A DNA stretch of 64,000 nt from Stachybotrys elegans (Eukaryota; Ascomycota; Sordariomycetes; Hypocreales; Stachybotryaceae). The DNA lies in the NCBI GenBank assembly GCA_020746835.1, contig JAGPNK010000005.1, forward strand, positions 310,001 through 374,000, in the 5' to 3' direction. A program made the translations under genes and the position numbers. Under the pieces are notes generated by a model. That model was not told the origin of the DNA. It saw nothing but the letters and a program-made list of their open reading frames with translations, and did no database searches. Shown here one piece after another: positions 22,056-34,000 of the stretch; the first letter of the stretch is position 1; each line of letters begins with the position of its first letter.

Positions 22056-24130
22056 TTACCACAGCGTCTTTCCAGTCTTTACCTCTTTAAGTATACCCGC
22101 ATCAGCAAGAGCTGCAGCTAGATCCAGTAGCATCAGATCGCAATTCCGATGGGCAAGCATATCTACAACAATAGGAAGCTTCTCCTCAACTTGAGTGATG
22201 TTGCTCACGTAACTCAACTGGCCTATTGGCAGGACGACTTCTGGGCCTTGCGATTGTACACTGAAATAGTATGGGGTAAAGGTAGACCAGCTTCCGACAT
22301 TCGGTGGGGAGTAGATAGAGTTGCGGTAAACCTGTGAGGTATTAACATCTTGAAGCACAACAAGTAGCGCTCCACCTACCTGCTCGCCGCTCGCTAGCGG
22401 GATGAGGAAAAGGCTCTCGGAGCAGGACTCCGAATCGGCCTTGACCACGTTTTTGCCAAACCAGTCTCGGAAGTATGTGAACCTCCCGTATGACTCTTCG
22501 ACATCGCTTTCAGTTGTTACAGCCCCTGTTGCGAAACGCGCACTAGGGAAAGGGTTGATGAAGGGGGTGCGGCCCCCAAAGGCGGCAGCGTACGCTGCCT
22601 TGAAGGGGTTGATAACTTTCTCAATTTGGTTTCTCCAAATCAGATGAAACCCTACCATCTGCATGTGACTCCAGAAGTCGGTCCCAGGCTTGTCGGCGTG
22701 TGCTGTGGCGTTCCAGTACTCGTCAATGGAGACCACTTCTACCGTGGCATTGAGGAAACCTGTGAGCTGCTCTACCCACTCATCGAAAATTTCCTGGCTA
22801 TCGTTATTCGCAACAGGCCATAGGTGAGAAGGCATGATAATCTTGCGAGGAAACTGGCTGTAGTTGGTGTTGAGCTGCTCATTATCGCCAAGCCACGCCT
22901 TGCCAAAGTCACGAAGCAGGTACGGCGAGCGCGTGTGGTAACCCACAGCATCGAAGTATTCTCCCTCCAGCATAACGCCTTCGTTAGGGAGAGCTCCGAA
23001 AGAAGGTCTGAGACCAAACACGCCGTTCTTAGCTGCAGGAATACGAATGCTGCCACCCGTATCTGTGGCAATCGAAACGTCAACCCAGTCATATGCAGCC
23101 ATTGAGGCGCCAGCGCCGGCGGAGGAGACGCCAGGGTCCTGGTATCCGTCACCGCGTGGATTGAAGGCGTCACTAATAGGAGTTAACAGAAATCCCATAA
23201 ACTGTTTGGACTGTTGCACTTACTGATAGTCAACCCAGTCAGCAGTGGGCCGATCTGCGTTGGCAAATTGAGCAGTCTTGGTCTTTCCAATAATGACAGC
23301 CCCCTTTTTGACCAGAGAGGTAATGGCAGGAGCAGTTGCATTTACAGCATCGTAAAGCTCAAACCAAGCACGATTGCCGTTCGAAGTCTTGATGCCTTTG
23401 AGATCAATAATATCTTTGACAGTGACACGAAGACCTGCAAAGGGCTTTTTCTCCTCGCCGACATCTTTGGCGTACAGTCGGGATGGAACTGGAATTCCAA
23501 TAGTAGAATCACTCAGCGTGTTGACAGTTGCATATCGGAATCCGTCAGTCTTGCCATCAGGAAGAAGACCATTCATGAAGGCCATATTGGTGTCTCGATA
23601 GACACGATACACTGGCCCGAGAGTGGCTTCAGTGGCTGTCAGATGAGCGAGGTAAGGGCCGTTTGGGATTTTGCCGGAGACATTAACTTGGACCACGTCT
23701 TCCGTTAATGTAGTCGAAAATAGGACTTCCGTGCCAAATGTATCTTGCAAACATGAGAACAGGCCATCTTCGAAATTAGCAGCACCCTGGAGATAGATTG
23801 CTGTTGTCTTCGATTAATAACCGGAATCTTGTTAGGGATAGAAATACCAATACCTTGCAGAAATAGATCCTCAAACACATCATCATCCTCTTTGTACTTT
23901 TCCACCTCGCTCTTTACGTTTTCGCATGTAACGTAATCTGTTGTTGTCGTAAAGACAGTCAGGGGAGCAAACACTGCGCCACCTGGTCTAGCTTTACATC
24001 CACGACTGAGAATGTCAAACCCGGCGGTCCATCCAGAAAAGTCACCAATCAACTGTCCACCGTGAGACGGACTCGGCAAGAATACTGACTCTGGCAGCGA
24101 AGAAGATAGCGAACTTAAAGCATAAGACAT
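22056..24130 (-). CDS. Amidase signature family protein
   Basis: Exons 24130-23854, 23743-23224 and 23172-22056 give 637 residues. Another ATG at 24175 in the same frame would add 15 residues; I prefer the second. Residues 1 to about 150 are an N-terminal extension. The amidase core then shows the catalytic lysine in [13 protein letters not shown], a cis-serine region [10 protein letters not shown] (normally GGSSGGS) and the nucleophilic serine in [13 protein letters not shown]. That completes a Ser-cisSer-Lys triad. A 48-bp in-frame segment at about 22334-22381 has good GT..AG ends (GAGCAG|GTAGGT, CTCACAG) and may be a short intron. If so the protein is 16 residues shorter. Members hydrolyse amides, but the substrate is unknown here. 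The altered glycine pattern around the cis-serine may affect activity. Confidence 0.85.
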
Positions 24131-24849
24131 CTTGGAGTCGTTCAAGATTGAAGTGTAATGTCTCTGGATGCACAACCTAACATGCTGGACGCCAGCTGAA
24201 TTTAAATATCAATAGCGGCCCATAGCGGAGCAATTCGTTATCTCTGTTGACTCCATCAAGATCAATCCTTCGGGGCCTATGTGGAGATTCCTTAGCACTT
24301 GAGATGCTTTTCATTAATTCGCTATCTCTACTGACTCCATCAAGACCAGTGCCTCGGGTCCATGTGGGGATACTTTGATGTTTAAGATGGGTTATCATCT
24401 AGATAATTTAAATAAAGCGAATCCTTTATCGTCCAAAAGCATTAACCCATATAAGACAAAATTGGTCATGGTGTCAGAGAGATAAAATAGTGATCAGAGC
24501 CTGTCGGATTGCATCACCTGAGCCACAATTCGAGTTCATGTGCCCTCGGTTTAGTACGTGAACTGACAGCTAAACAAAGTTGCCCAGGATCGGCAATGGA
24601 AAAGCTCATGGATATGAATACATGTATTGGCACAAACGATACCAGGCGATGCTTGGTTGCTTTGATAGAACGAAAAGACAGTAAACCCGTAATCATAGCA
24701 TCGGTAAATAATACACAGCAGTAAATCCTTATATATAATTTTCTTGCTAAGGTAGATCAAATTGGGTCGTGAGATATTGTATCTTGGAGATATATCAAGC
24801 TTAGAAAATATCTTGAAAGAGCTCTTCTACTAACCATGCCACGAAATAA
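24131..24849. other. Intergenic, AT-rich, with a tandem duplication
   Basis: No gene is supported. The stretch contains a diverged direct duplication (24225-24384) and AT-rich sequence to 24810. It separates the amidase start from the 3' end of the seven-TM gene. Confidence 0.5.
24225..24384. repeat. Two-unit tandem repeat of about 75-85 bp
   Basis: Unit one (about 24225-24306) and unit two (about 24312-24384) share ATTCGTTATCTCTGTTGACT versus ATTCGCTATCTCTACTGACT, then CCATCAAGA and CATGTGG(A/G)GAT in the same order and spacing. Differences are mainly transitions. It has no apparent coding role. Confidence 0.6.
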
Positions 24850-25722
24850 TCATGCTTGACTGAACCGCCGGCTAATACCAGCTTCCGGACCCTGTTTTAC
24901 GCCCACAGAGGATCGATGTTCAGACAGCGGATCTGCTGTACTGCAGGCATAAATACTAGATGACAGTTCCAGATCCTGGAAAAACCGTGCCAATCTGCTC
25001 AAAACTGCCAGTTCAAACTTCAGCTTGATGCTGTATACAAAGCCTTTGAGAACGATTTGGAGAATCCGAAAGCTCGCATATTGAACTCCCAAGAGAACCA
25101 AGTCCATGACGACAAGGACTATATTCATGACAAGAAGCTCTGTCATCAATCGTCGTTTCCGGCTCTCTGCCGTATATTTCAAGACTTTGGCTGTCGCCCA
25201 GATGTAAAGTCCGGATATGATGAGCTCCTGGATGGAGAAGAGAGTGATCTGTATATTCTCCATGATTTCGTATCCTAGTTTGACACCGTTTGGCGTTGGC
25301 TCAAGATTATAACAGAGAGCTAAAACGGTAGTCGGTATGAGAAGTACAAAGGCGTTGATGATGATCATAGCCAGCACACCACGAAGGACACGCGGCTTCT
25401 CGAGAACAAGATTAAGGCGTGACCATAGAACAAGTGACTGGGCAATGATATAAGCCCACCACCCAGCAATGGTAATGGCGCTTTGGACAAATTTTTCGGT
25501 GGTTATGTCGAAGAAGTAGGTTGAAAAGCCGATGTAAGAAACGATCAGGCCGAGGCTTGCGACCAGAAGACTCCAAAAATAGCATCCCGCATATCTCGTG
25601 AAGGTGGCAAAGATTAGAACAATGATTTCCAGGGCATTGAATAACGTGATTGCTATACAGCCGGAGAAGAAGAATGCCACGGAGGGGCTGCTCTCGGTAG
25701 CTTGGCCGAAGGTCAACATCAT
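24850..25722 (-). CDS. Seven-transmembrane fungal protein (DUF7703/PTH11-like)
   Basis: An intronless gene of 290 residues. Seven hydrophobic segments are visible, beginning VAFFFSGCIAITLFNALEII and including LVVMDLVLLGVQYASFRIL. The motif YSIKLKFELAVLSRL closes the last helix before a polar tail of about 50 residues. This layout and the YSIKLKxEfAvL motif match a fungus-specific family of integral membrane proteins annotated as DUF7703 and related to PTH11-type receptors. Function is not established, and a GPCR-like sensing role is inference from topology. Amino- and carboxy-terminal tails are short, arguing against a large signalling domain. Its promoter faces a long gene-poor stretch, and the gene converges on nothing clearly related. 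Confidence 0.7.
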   Translation of the reverse strand: MMLTFGQATESSPSVAFFFSGCIAITLFNALEIIVLIFATFTRYAGCYFWSLLVASLGLIVSYIGFSTYFFDITTEKFVQSAITIAGWWAYIIAQSLVLWSRLNLVLEKPRVLRGVLAMIIINAFVLLIPTTVLALCYNLEPTPNGVKLGYEIMENIQITLFSIQELIISGLYIWATAKVLKYTAESRKRRLMTELLVMNIVLVVMDLVLLGVQYASFRILQIVLKGFVYSIKLKFELAVLSRLARFFQDLELSSSIYACSTADPLSEHRSSVGVKQGPEAGISRRFSQA

Positions 25723-27840
25723 TCATAACCGGGCAGGATCGAATATTCTAGGGTAGGAGAGGATGGTGGTTGTTGCACATGGACTTCATGAGCGGATGTT
25801 AATCTCGTTATTTAAACATCATGAGAAAAGGAAGGTTGTTAGAACAGCAAAGGTCAGCCACTGTTGTGATCGTAGTTTGGGGTTTCGGGTTGTAGGGAAG
25901 TGACCGAGTCATATGTGGCTGCCTTCATCTGACAGGAAGGGTGCCTTGCCGCTATATGGTATGATATTCGTGCTCCCCAACCAATTAATCAGAGCGGCTG
26001 GCCGATGCATGCAAGCCTTTGTTCGATGGACCAGATTCTAGAACATTGCTTGCCAGAACGACGTAACCACCACACATCTCTGCTTCGTCTTGGGACAGCT
26101 TGGATCCACCACACCCTCGGTAAACCTAGAATGTGGGGATCAGCTTCTCGCTTGTCAAAACCAGCCAGAGGCCAACGATTGTGGCTTGGTGTTCGATCGC
26201 ACTAAGACGGTGTAATGCTGGTAACGAATGCAACCTTGACGTAGATCGACAGTTCTGGATTTGCCGAATATCTCCGCGGCCACCAATGTCTCTTGAAAAC
26301 GCTCAAACAAATGGCGCCAGTGACCTGTACAGTGTGCTTGGTCGTCAGAGCATTTTTATCGCTTTTCTAACCTAACTGGAGTACTACTCATAAGCAGAGG
26401 TAATGGAGGCATCCTCCACTAACATGCCATCGTCAAGGCCTCACTTCATCTTCTACTTAGCCTTGTTTTCGTTTCTGTTAGCTGTCTATGGCTTATCACG
26501 ACACGCCACTTTTCAGCTCCTCTTTGATGCGGGATTTCCTGTTCGTGTGCCCCAGTGGGATACAGACCAGCGACTTCGAGCCACAAGACTGCTAAGACTC
26601 ACCGTATTGCCCGTCACACCAGCACAATTGGAACTTCATAAATGACATTCTCAATATGTGTCTTAATATACCCATCCCCAGGCTTCTACAACTTCAAGCG
26701 TCACACCTGAGCTTTTATGTGAAAAATTGACATCTGTTATATATGTATTACTGTGGCCAAGACAGTCCCCAATTCGAAGCTTACGGCATTAGAGTCTAGC
26801 ACTTATTCAGTTGTGCAACAGGCAGGACAGTATGGACTATTAGGTAAAAAGGTATGTGTGGCTTTCTAATTACCTCAATGAACTTGCTCAGTTGTTATAG
26901 GTCATGAAGGTAGAAATGATCCGGCAGGAGTTATCCGCTACTCAACATCAAATAGCAGCTTAGCAATAAACGAGGTTACAAGCAAGTAAAGATTCTGACT
27001 TCATGATAATGTCATGGCTATCAATCAAGTGACTAACGGAACATGATGGAAACCACACCCGCACAATGCGTGGTTAAACCTTAAAGCCGCCAAAGCTTAT
27101 TTTAGCTGACAGCATCCGGTCTGTCCTAGCTCCGGAGCTACCGCTACATGACAGCAAGCGTCCCGTTCTCAGCCACACTAGTACTCGGTGACATACTCGG
27201 GAATATTGTGGTTACAGTCACACGATGTGGACAGCAATATGAGCCTCGGCCCGGATATTCTGATCCGTAAATACGTAATCAATTCCCTAGAGCTGCGGCA
27301 AGCCTACCTACATCGCTTAGTTTAATAGCCGAGAGATCGGACGCAGAGATTCATCCTGCCTCCGTCTTCAACCCCGAGACAATCCTAATACGTGGCCTCG
27401 GTTTGTGCAACGTCAGCTTAGGCATGACGTCTAGTATTTTATCCGCCGCAGTGACTACAATGTTTAAGTCACCTACGATGGCTGCAATATAAGGAGAGTG
27501 AATAGATCAAGGAGATGCCTAGCACAAGAATAGCTGCGAGATTGAAGCTAGATAGCGGTATTAGGATGGATTGTTCTCTGGCCTTCTAACGTAGCTGCGT
27601 ACCAAGGCCCTGTTTTGTTAGCTAATTCTATCTGCTGGCTTGTGTAGGTCAGTATATACCTAGCTACTAGAAGCATCCATTGTTTAGGGAGTCCGGTGCA
27701 CCTATGGCCTCCCACCGTACCCTCCTCCCTCCCCCCAGCACACTATCAAGTTATGAAACACTGGCCTTGTATTCTTACACGTATCTGGACACGGCGTTGT
27801 TATGTACATGAACGTGACCCCAGATTTCGACCATCAGAAT
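25723..27840. other. 2.1-kb gene-poor stretch with R1 copy 4
   Basis: No gene is well supported. An 80-codon open frame at 26403-26645 has a hydrophobic segment (FYLALFSFLLAVYGLS) and then runs into the R1 repeat, reading GFPVRVPQWDTDQ. The same tail occurs at the end of the 50.5-52.4 kb gene. The stretch 26700-27750 shows no coding signal. Confidence 0.5.
26532..26580 (+). repeat. Dispersed repeat family R1, copy 4 (truncated)
   Basis: About 50 bp, GGATTTCCTGTTCGTGTGCC then GATACAGACCAGCGACTTCG, matching only the first end of the repeat. The following sequence has no similarity to the other copies. Confidence 0.6.
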
Positions 27841-28821
27841 TTACCGTCTGGGGTTAGGAACCCACACAGACCAACCAAAGGCCCAGTTCAAACCAACGAT
27901 GCACTGCCCTATCACATGACCCAGGACCAGTGGCACGCCAAACTTATACCATGTACTGGGCGGCCAGATCCTGGCCGCTGGTACCACTATGTCGCTGTGC
28001 AGACCTCTGCTCCTGGCGTCCATCTGCACTGGAATGCCCGAGAACGCTTCGGTGGCATCCACAATAATCGACACCGTCTCCTCGGGTCGGCTCAAGAATG
28101 GCGAGTGACTAGTCGGAAGCTCTCTGTGTTCCACACTGGCGCCCATGGCTCGGGCCATGCCCACCTGGATCCGTTGGACCACGACTGGCAAACCTTGATC
28201 CTCCACGGTGCCAATATACCAGGCCGGCACATCCAGCCAACCGGAATAAGTGAACTCACCCCCCTCAAAGAGCGATTTGAGGCTCTGGGGAGTGAGTTGT
28301 GAAACCCAGTAATTCGCTTCTTCGGACGGCACGTCATGGTAGAAGAATTGTCGAGGAGACACAACGAGTTCAGCAAACCCAGTCTCGGTATTGACGCGCC
28401 ACGACGGGGGAGGACGTCCCATGAACGGGTCCATAAAGGCAAGCCCTGTCGCGGTAAATCCGGACGCGATGAGAATGAGGCCAATCACATGCCCCGTCGT
28501 CGAAGACTCCTCAGCATTGCTGTCACTTGGGGCCACTTCGCTGGGCCGCCCAAGACCTTTGACGGCACTGTTGCCCACCATGCCGCCGTATGAATGAGCG
28601 ATAACCACCACGTCGAGCCCGGCGGCTATCTCGCCAGAAATGGCGTCGCGGGCTGCCTCCAAGTCATCTTTGAAGGTCGCAGCTCGATTTCCAGTCGTTG
28701 AGGGGAGACTGACATAGACGCATTTCAGTTGGTGCTTCTCCTGCAAGAGCTTGGCGATCTTGTCATAGCATGTAGGCTTGTGCCACGAGCCGGGAATGAA
28801 GACAAGTGTCGGTAGAGGCAT
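27841..28821 (-). CDS. Alpha/beta hydrolase with C-terminal extension
   Basis: A single exon of 326 residues. The core is the alpha/beta hydrolase type common in fungi: TLVFIPGSWHKPTCYDKI as first strand and oxyanion region, VVVIAHSYGGMVGNSA as nucleophile elbow (Ser in HSYGG), an acid in GTVEDQGLP, and the catalytic His in LPTSHSPFLSRPEE. Most relatives end about 15-20 residues after that histidine at near 250 residues. This protein continues for roughly 75 more, with a hydrophobic stretch (FGVPLVLGHVIGQCIVGLNW) that could be a tail anchor. The extra part could also come from a lost stop codon. Substrate is unknown, and no signal peptide is present. The gene lies next to the decayed aminotransferase. 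Confidence 0.8.
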   Translation of the reverse strand: MPLPTLVFIPGSWHKPTCYDKIAKLLQEKHQLKCVYVSLPSTTGNRAATFKDDLEAARDAISGEIAAGLDVVVIAHSYGGMVGNSAVKGLGRPSEVAPSDSNAEESSTTGHVIGLILIASGFTATGLAFMDPFMGRPPPSWRVNTETGFAELVVSPRQFFYHDVPSEEANYWVSQLTPQSLKSLFEGGEFTYSGWLDVPAWYIGTVEDQGLPVVVQRIQVGMARAMGASVEHRELPTSHSPFLSRPEETVSIIVDATEAFSGIPVQMDARSRGLHSDIVVPAARIWPPSTWYKFGVPLVLGHVIGQCIVGLNWAFGWSVWVPNPRR

Positions 28822-29094
28822 GTTGAAAAGTAAAAAGTACTATTGATACTTATCATGCAAATCAGATGCAACACACAAATTTACCACTGGGACGCCCGAT
28901 ACTTAAACTTCTTGTCCGGTTGCAAATGTTGAGGGTTGATTCAGCTGAGTGCAGCAGTGCGGAACCTCCCGGGTCAAGGAAGCGCCTCTACCGTATTTTC
29001 TTCCTCTTTGGGCATGACCCAGAAATAAGTGCCGAATTAGTGTGTGGCCGTATTTCCCTCATCGCGACGCCTCACCTTACTGTTGTGGTTATTA

Positions 29095-30110
29095 AGCAGC
29101 CACACCTCTTTTGCATCCTCCAAAACACCATCTTCCTTCCAGATGGCAAAGCACAGCCAATTCTCGACACTATGCTGGTTCTGCGCAGTGTAGAATTCAC
29201 CCGGTGGGATGGCCGCCAAACCAATCTCCATGATTAAAAAATAGGCCAGCTTAAAGTCCCGAGGCCCGCTCCTGGTACTCCTCGGGTAACTTGATATTGG
29301 TAAAGTTGACCATGACAAAATAACCGCCCTCGGGCTTCGAGTACGGCAGCCCCAGCTCGTCGCAAACATCGCAGAACCGGGCCATCTTCGCAGCCATGCT
29401 TCGCTCCGTTCCAGAAGCCACGCTTGTCCGCCTCGGAAAAGCCCACAGCGCAGGCCTCCTGCAGCGGGCTTAGCGATATATAGCAGATACGCGTATACGC
29501 CGCACTGGCGTACTTGGTGAGATGAGAGGGCCCGATGAGGAACTTGGCCCGCCAGCCTGTTGCGTAGAGGGTCTTGCCGGCGCTGCAGACGGCGAGGGTC
29601 AGGTTGAAAACCTCGGGGGATAGGTTTGCAGTGTAGTACAGGCTGTCGTAGACTTCGTCGCCCAGGATGAGGACATTGTTGTTGACGACCAGCTGCGCAA
29701 TGTATTCAAGTTCGGCCTTGTAAACACCTCGCCGACAGGGTTGTGTGGTGTGTTGACGATGCTCACTTTGGTCCGCTGGCTAATAGTCACTTCAAGAGCT
29801 ACCAAAGCTGCCAGTCGCCCGAAGACATCTCCGAGTTGCCCTTGGGGATGGGAGGGCGACGTAATAACAGCACCATCCACCATCATGATGTTACTGGTGC
29901 ATTGGTCGAAGGGCTCAAAGACGATCACCTCGTCATGCTTCTCAATCAAGGCGCGCAGAATACCCTCATTGGCACCCGTAGTGATTATCACTTCTGTGTC
30001 GGGATTGATTGGTCTACCGAGACGGTGTGTGTACTGCTCTGCCACTGCTTTCTTGAGGCCAGGCTTCCCTTTGATCGGTGCATATTGGTTGCCTTGGACG
30101 TGGATTGAAC
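29095..30110 (-). pseudogene. Kynurenine aminotransferase-like pseudogene (class I/II PLP aminotransferase)
   Basis: Read on the minus strand, the pieces follow the family order but in several frames. They are QGNQYAPIKGKPGLKKA, TTGANEGILRALIEKHDEV, VIVFEPFDQ, NTPHNPVGEVF, then in another frame ELEYIAQLVVNNNVLILGDE, the PLP-lysine region CSAGKTLYATGWRAKFLI, then in a further frame MAAKMARFCDVCDELGLPYS and KPEGGYFVMVNF, and last DFKLAYFLIMEIGLAAIPPG. At least three frame changes occur (near 29715, 29405 and 29255), each close to a 1-base indel and without splice signals. Segments expected after FEPF are also missing. The N-terminal 60 or so residues are not recognisable. The intact ancestor would transaminate kynurenine or related amino acids. 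It is non-functional as read, unless the breaks are assembly errors. Confidence 0.8.
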
Positions 30111-31092
30111 CAAACGTGGAGTGGGAGCAGGCTTGGGCAGGTGAGGTCGAGGACCATGTTTTCTTGAGGACGTCACGGGATCTGTCGCCACGATCGCTTG
30201 GGGAGCAAGAATCAAGATTGTGCTCCTGCTGTCGCTGGCGCTCCCTGTCGTGCCGGGTGTAGGCTTTCCGGGCCCGGGGCTTGTAGTCCCACGGCCGGTG
30301 TAACCGGACACACCAGCGGCACTCAGCACGGTGGGCGGCCCTCGTCGCATTTGACCTTTATCTCCCAGCAGACCGGCCAAGCGCGGTGGTGAAGATCACC
30401 CGGCTGAGCTGGAGCTGGCAGTGCAGCGAACGAAGCGGCATGGGCCGACCTGCAAGCAGTAGATGCTGGTTAGCCTGCACATATCATATATTTAGGCCCA
30501 GGATTGTAGGTGGCGAATGACTCGTCGCAGGTCGTGATGCATCAAATCGGCGATATTATTGGGCAGCAAGCACACCCTCAGCTGCTCACTGCCTTCCCAT
30601 GACTTGCAGACGTATCCCTGCCCGATTGGGCCCAACAACTTCACAATTAGCTACTCGTCCGCTTTCCTGCCTGCTTCCCAAGTTTGCTCTGTACACTATT
30701 GACCCTCGGCACCGAACTGGGTTTCCGTCTTTAGAACCAGAGCAAACGTCTGGATGCCAGTCACGGCCCTGCCATCCAGGTGTGGTCCTTTCAAACTTGA
30801 GCGCTGGCTCATGCCCCTGCGTCTTCTACGTTGCCTAGTCTCGGCTCTCCGCTCTCAAGAGGCCGGGGTATCTTTGGTCGCCGAATGTTCAGCTCTGCCC
30901 CCCTGCAACATGCAGTTAATGCCACAGAATTGAGGGCTGTGACGTGGCTCCCACTCCCGACCGTACACCCTCAAAACTCCATACGTCCGCAAATCGTATT
31001 CCGCCGTCGCTTTAAGACAATCCACAGAATAGTAGGTTACAGACCGATCCCGTTTACTGGTAAACCATCCTGTTCCATCAACCAATGCGGAC
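30111..31092. other. Intergenic, nothing recognised
   Basis: About 1 kb with only small frames lacking recognisable features. It may include the lost N-terminus of the aminotransferase pseudogene and the promoter of the ankyrin gene. Confidence 0.4.
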
Positions 31093-34000
31093 ATGGCCGA
31101 CGACCTGTCTGATTTCTCCAACAACCTGGCCACGGACTTAGGTCCCCTTCTCGTTCTATTTGGCGAATCCATGACCAAACAGTACCTCAGTGAGAGCACA
31201 TCCTTTCTTGACTACTTTATCTTTGCCATGGCCCCAATTGGCATCATCACGGCAATCGTCTCCGCCATTCGAGTCTGTGGGCACTCATCTCTCCGCGCCT
31301 TCATTGGCAGGTCCCAGGAAGGTGACGGCGTGGTCGAGGCCGAGCTATGCACGTCTACGAGCCGCGATGTGTGTGAGCTGTTTAATAGAGGGGGCATCAC
31401 TCGCGTTCTGGGCAGGCCCAGCATCCTCGAACTTGTCCATTGCCCCAGCGATGGATCGCTCCACCTTTTCCGGAAGTATCTTGAGACCCAGGAAGAACTC
31501 AACATCTCGCCAGACGTGGAAAACCAGCGGGGCCTGAACCGTTCATGGTGGCGAAGGGAGGAAGGTTCTTGGCCTGAGAAAGCCAGACAGTGGTCCCGGC
31601 AAGCCCATGACAGAGACCAGCCCAACGATCTCCCGTTTGCTCCACACCCGAACCTGTCGCTCAATGTCGGCATTGTAAAGCGATCACAGCAGGTCATCTA
31701 CGCCATTGCGGCTATAGGGCTCGTCCTTCAGGCCGGCGTGCTTGCGCTGGCTGGGACTGGCGTTTGGATTCTTGGCTGGAATCTCAACGGCGCCTCGTCA
31801 TCTGCATCGAGAGACTACGCGCCGGTCATGTTCATTGTGGGAACCGCCCTTATGTGCGGCGGAATGTGGAGTTGTGCCGCGCTCATAGGACAAACCACGT
31901 ATGAACTGCGCTTTAGGCGTACAAGGGAAGATGCAGAACGGCCACGCCTTCTCTGGCTCCAGCCTGGGCCCCAGCTCATTGGCGACCAAAGCTTTGATCC
32001 ATTTGCATATTTCGAAAAAGACAGCGAGCCTATTCAGGTATGGACATCGTCGAGGAAGAATCTGAATGAGAAATTCGAGGTTTACACCTTCTTTGCTGTC
32101 TCGGCGGTGCTGATTGGATATATCATGCAATTCATCGGCCTCCGCGGGATGCAGGCCTGGGTTTCTCTTGCGCAGCTTGGCATCACAGCCATCATGGGTG
32201 TCTTACGTGGATGCCTTCGCATGGAACGCCTTAGCGGTCAGGACAACAAATTGCTCACTATGCCTGATATGGTTGCCGGACACGAACTGGACTGGCTTTC
32301 CTTTGCAATCGTTGGAGGAGCGGGGACAGGCGCAGTAGGAGGGAAGAAAGGAGGAACAGGGAGAGGAACATGGGAGAAATTAGGGACAAGAAAAGGTAAG
32401 GGGGCAAAAGAAGAGGGGGTACCGTCATGGCACGTTACAAGCCAGTTCGAGGAGGCCTCATACCTCGAGATGCAGGACAGCGGGTCGCAAAACGGCTCTG
32501 GGTCCTCTGGACTTTCACCAGAGACACAGAGGGAGGTCCCATTCGGAGGCGATGCCCAATTCGCTCCAGAAAAGCCCGAGGATGGCTCGGAAGAAGGGCT
32601 TGGCTGCCAAAAATTGCTGTCAATACGAAAGCGACTCGCTCACCTAACGGGGCATACCACCTTCGACCAAGAATTGGAATACCAGAGGTGGGATGATTCA
32701 AAGGTAAAAGTCCGCGCAAAGGTGGCGGAGCTGTCTGACGCCATCTGTCAAGCGGCGGATGATCTCTGGAAGAGGCGGCGAATGAAGAAGCAGTCGGACG
32801 ACATCCTCCAGAGGGACATTATGCTTCAGATCCGGGCAGCCGCCTCACCGGATATCAAACAGACAACTTCTCACGGGCAGCCAATCGGCATTTGTCTGAG
32901 GCCACCCCAAAAATCACAAATAGGTTGGAGGATTGACTCAGCGCAACTGGAGGCGATCCTAGGTCTCTGGATGTGGACTTTGGTCTCCGATGAGCGTGTC
33001 GTGAGCGAAGACCACTCTCAGCAGAACCAGTCTCGTGCTGAAGGTATCCAATGTATGAGGATTATTTCGGCCGGCCCGACCGACAAGTATTGGGACCGTG
33101 AAATCAACAGTCAGGGCGAAATGGACCTCTGATGCTGTCACTGACAGGCGTCCTGACTGTTGAAAAGACGGCCATTGTCGAGAATGCCGGCTTGGTACAG
33201 CTGGAAAACCCAACTATGACCACATTCGCGAGGGCATTTGTGCAGCACCGTTTGGGTTCCGATTCTGACGCGTTGCTCTGCCTGGTACCAGCATTTCGAA
33301 TCCGACTTCCCCTGCCTTCCTCGGAAGACATGCTTTCTGCATTGCTTAATGCTGCGGATACTTACCGGAAGGTGTCAGAATGGGACAGGGCGCAGACCAT
33401 GTTGCGCTGGGCATGTGTGCGGCATGCTTTGCGTCATGACGAGGAAGAGAGCTCGGCGTCGACGTCAAGCAACGGGAACTTTCTCGTGAGAGCTCTCCGT
33501 GCCACTGGGGAGCTCTATCGCTGGTCACTTGTGCAGCATTATAATGACGATAGAAAGAGCTTCGCGGAAGAAGGCATCGATTGGATGGAGCAAAATTATG
33601 GCAGCATCGACGACCCCGACGTGGCGACGATTTTAAGCACCTACCAAGCTATCCGAAAAAATTCTCAGAAGGGTCCGCGGCCCAAGACTTGCCCCAAGAC
33701 GACGCCGGACGGACTCGTATTTACCAGCAGCTTGTCGAAGCTCTTCGGGATAACAAGAGAGAAGAGGCACTGTACCATCTCTGTTTTGTCCATCGGGGTG
33801 ATTTCCATTCCAAACACTTACAGCCGGCACTTCCTTTGGCTGTTCGGAATGACTGGAGCGAAGTCGTAAGCGCTTTGCTGGAGATGAAAGCAAGCCCAAA
33901 CAGCCAAGACGTGAAAGGCAGAACGGCGATTTCCTATTGCGCAGAGCTTGGCCGGGACTCATATGTGCAACCTCTTATAGATCTCGGAGCGTTCTTGGAC

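Noticed and set aside
27802..28302. 166-codon plus-strand frame
   Set aside because: Antisense to the alpha/beta hydrolase, which has a complete catalytic set.
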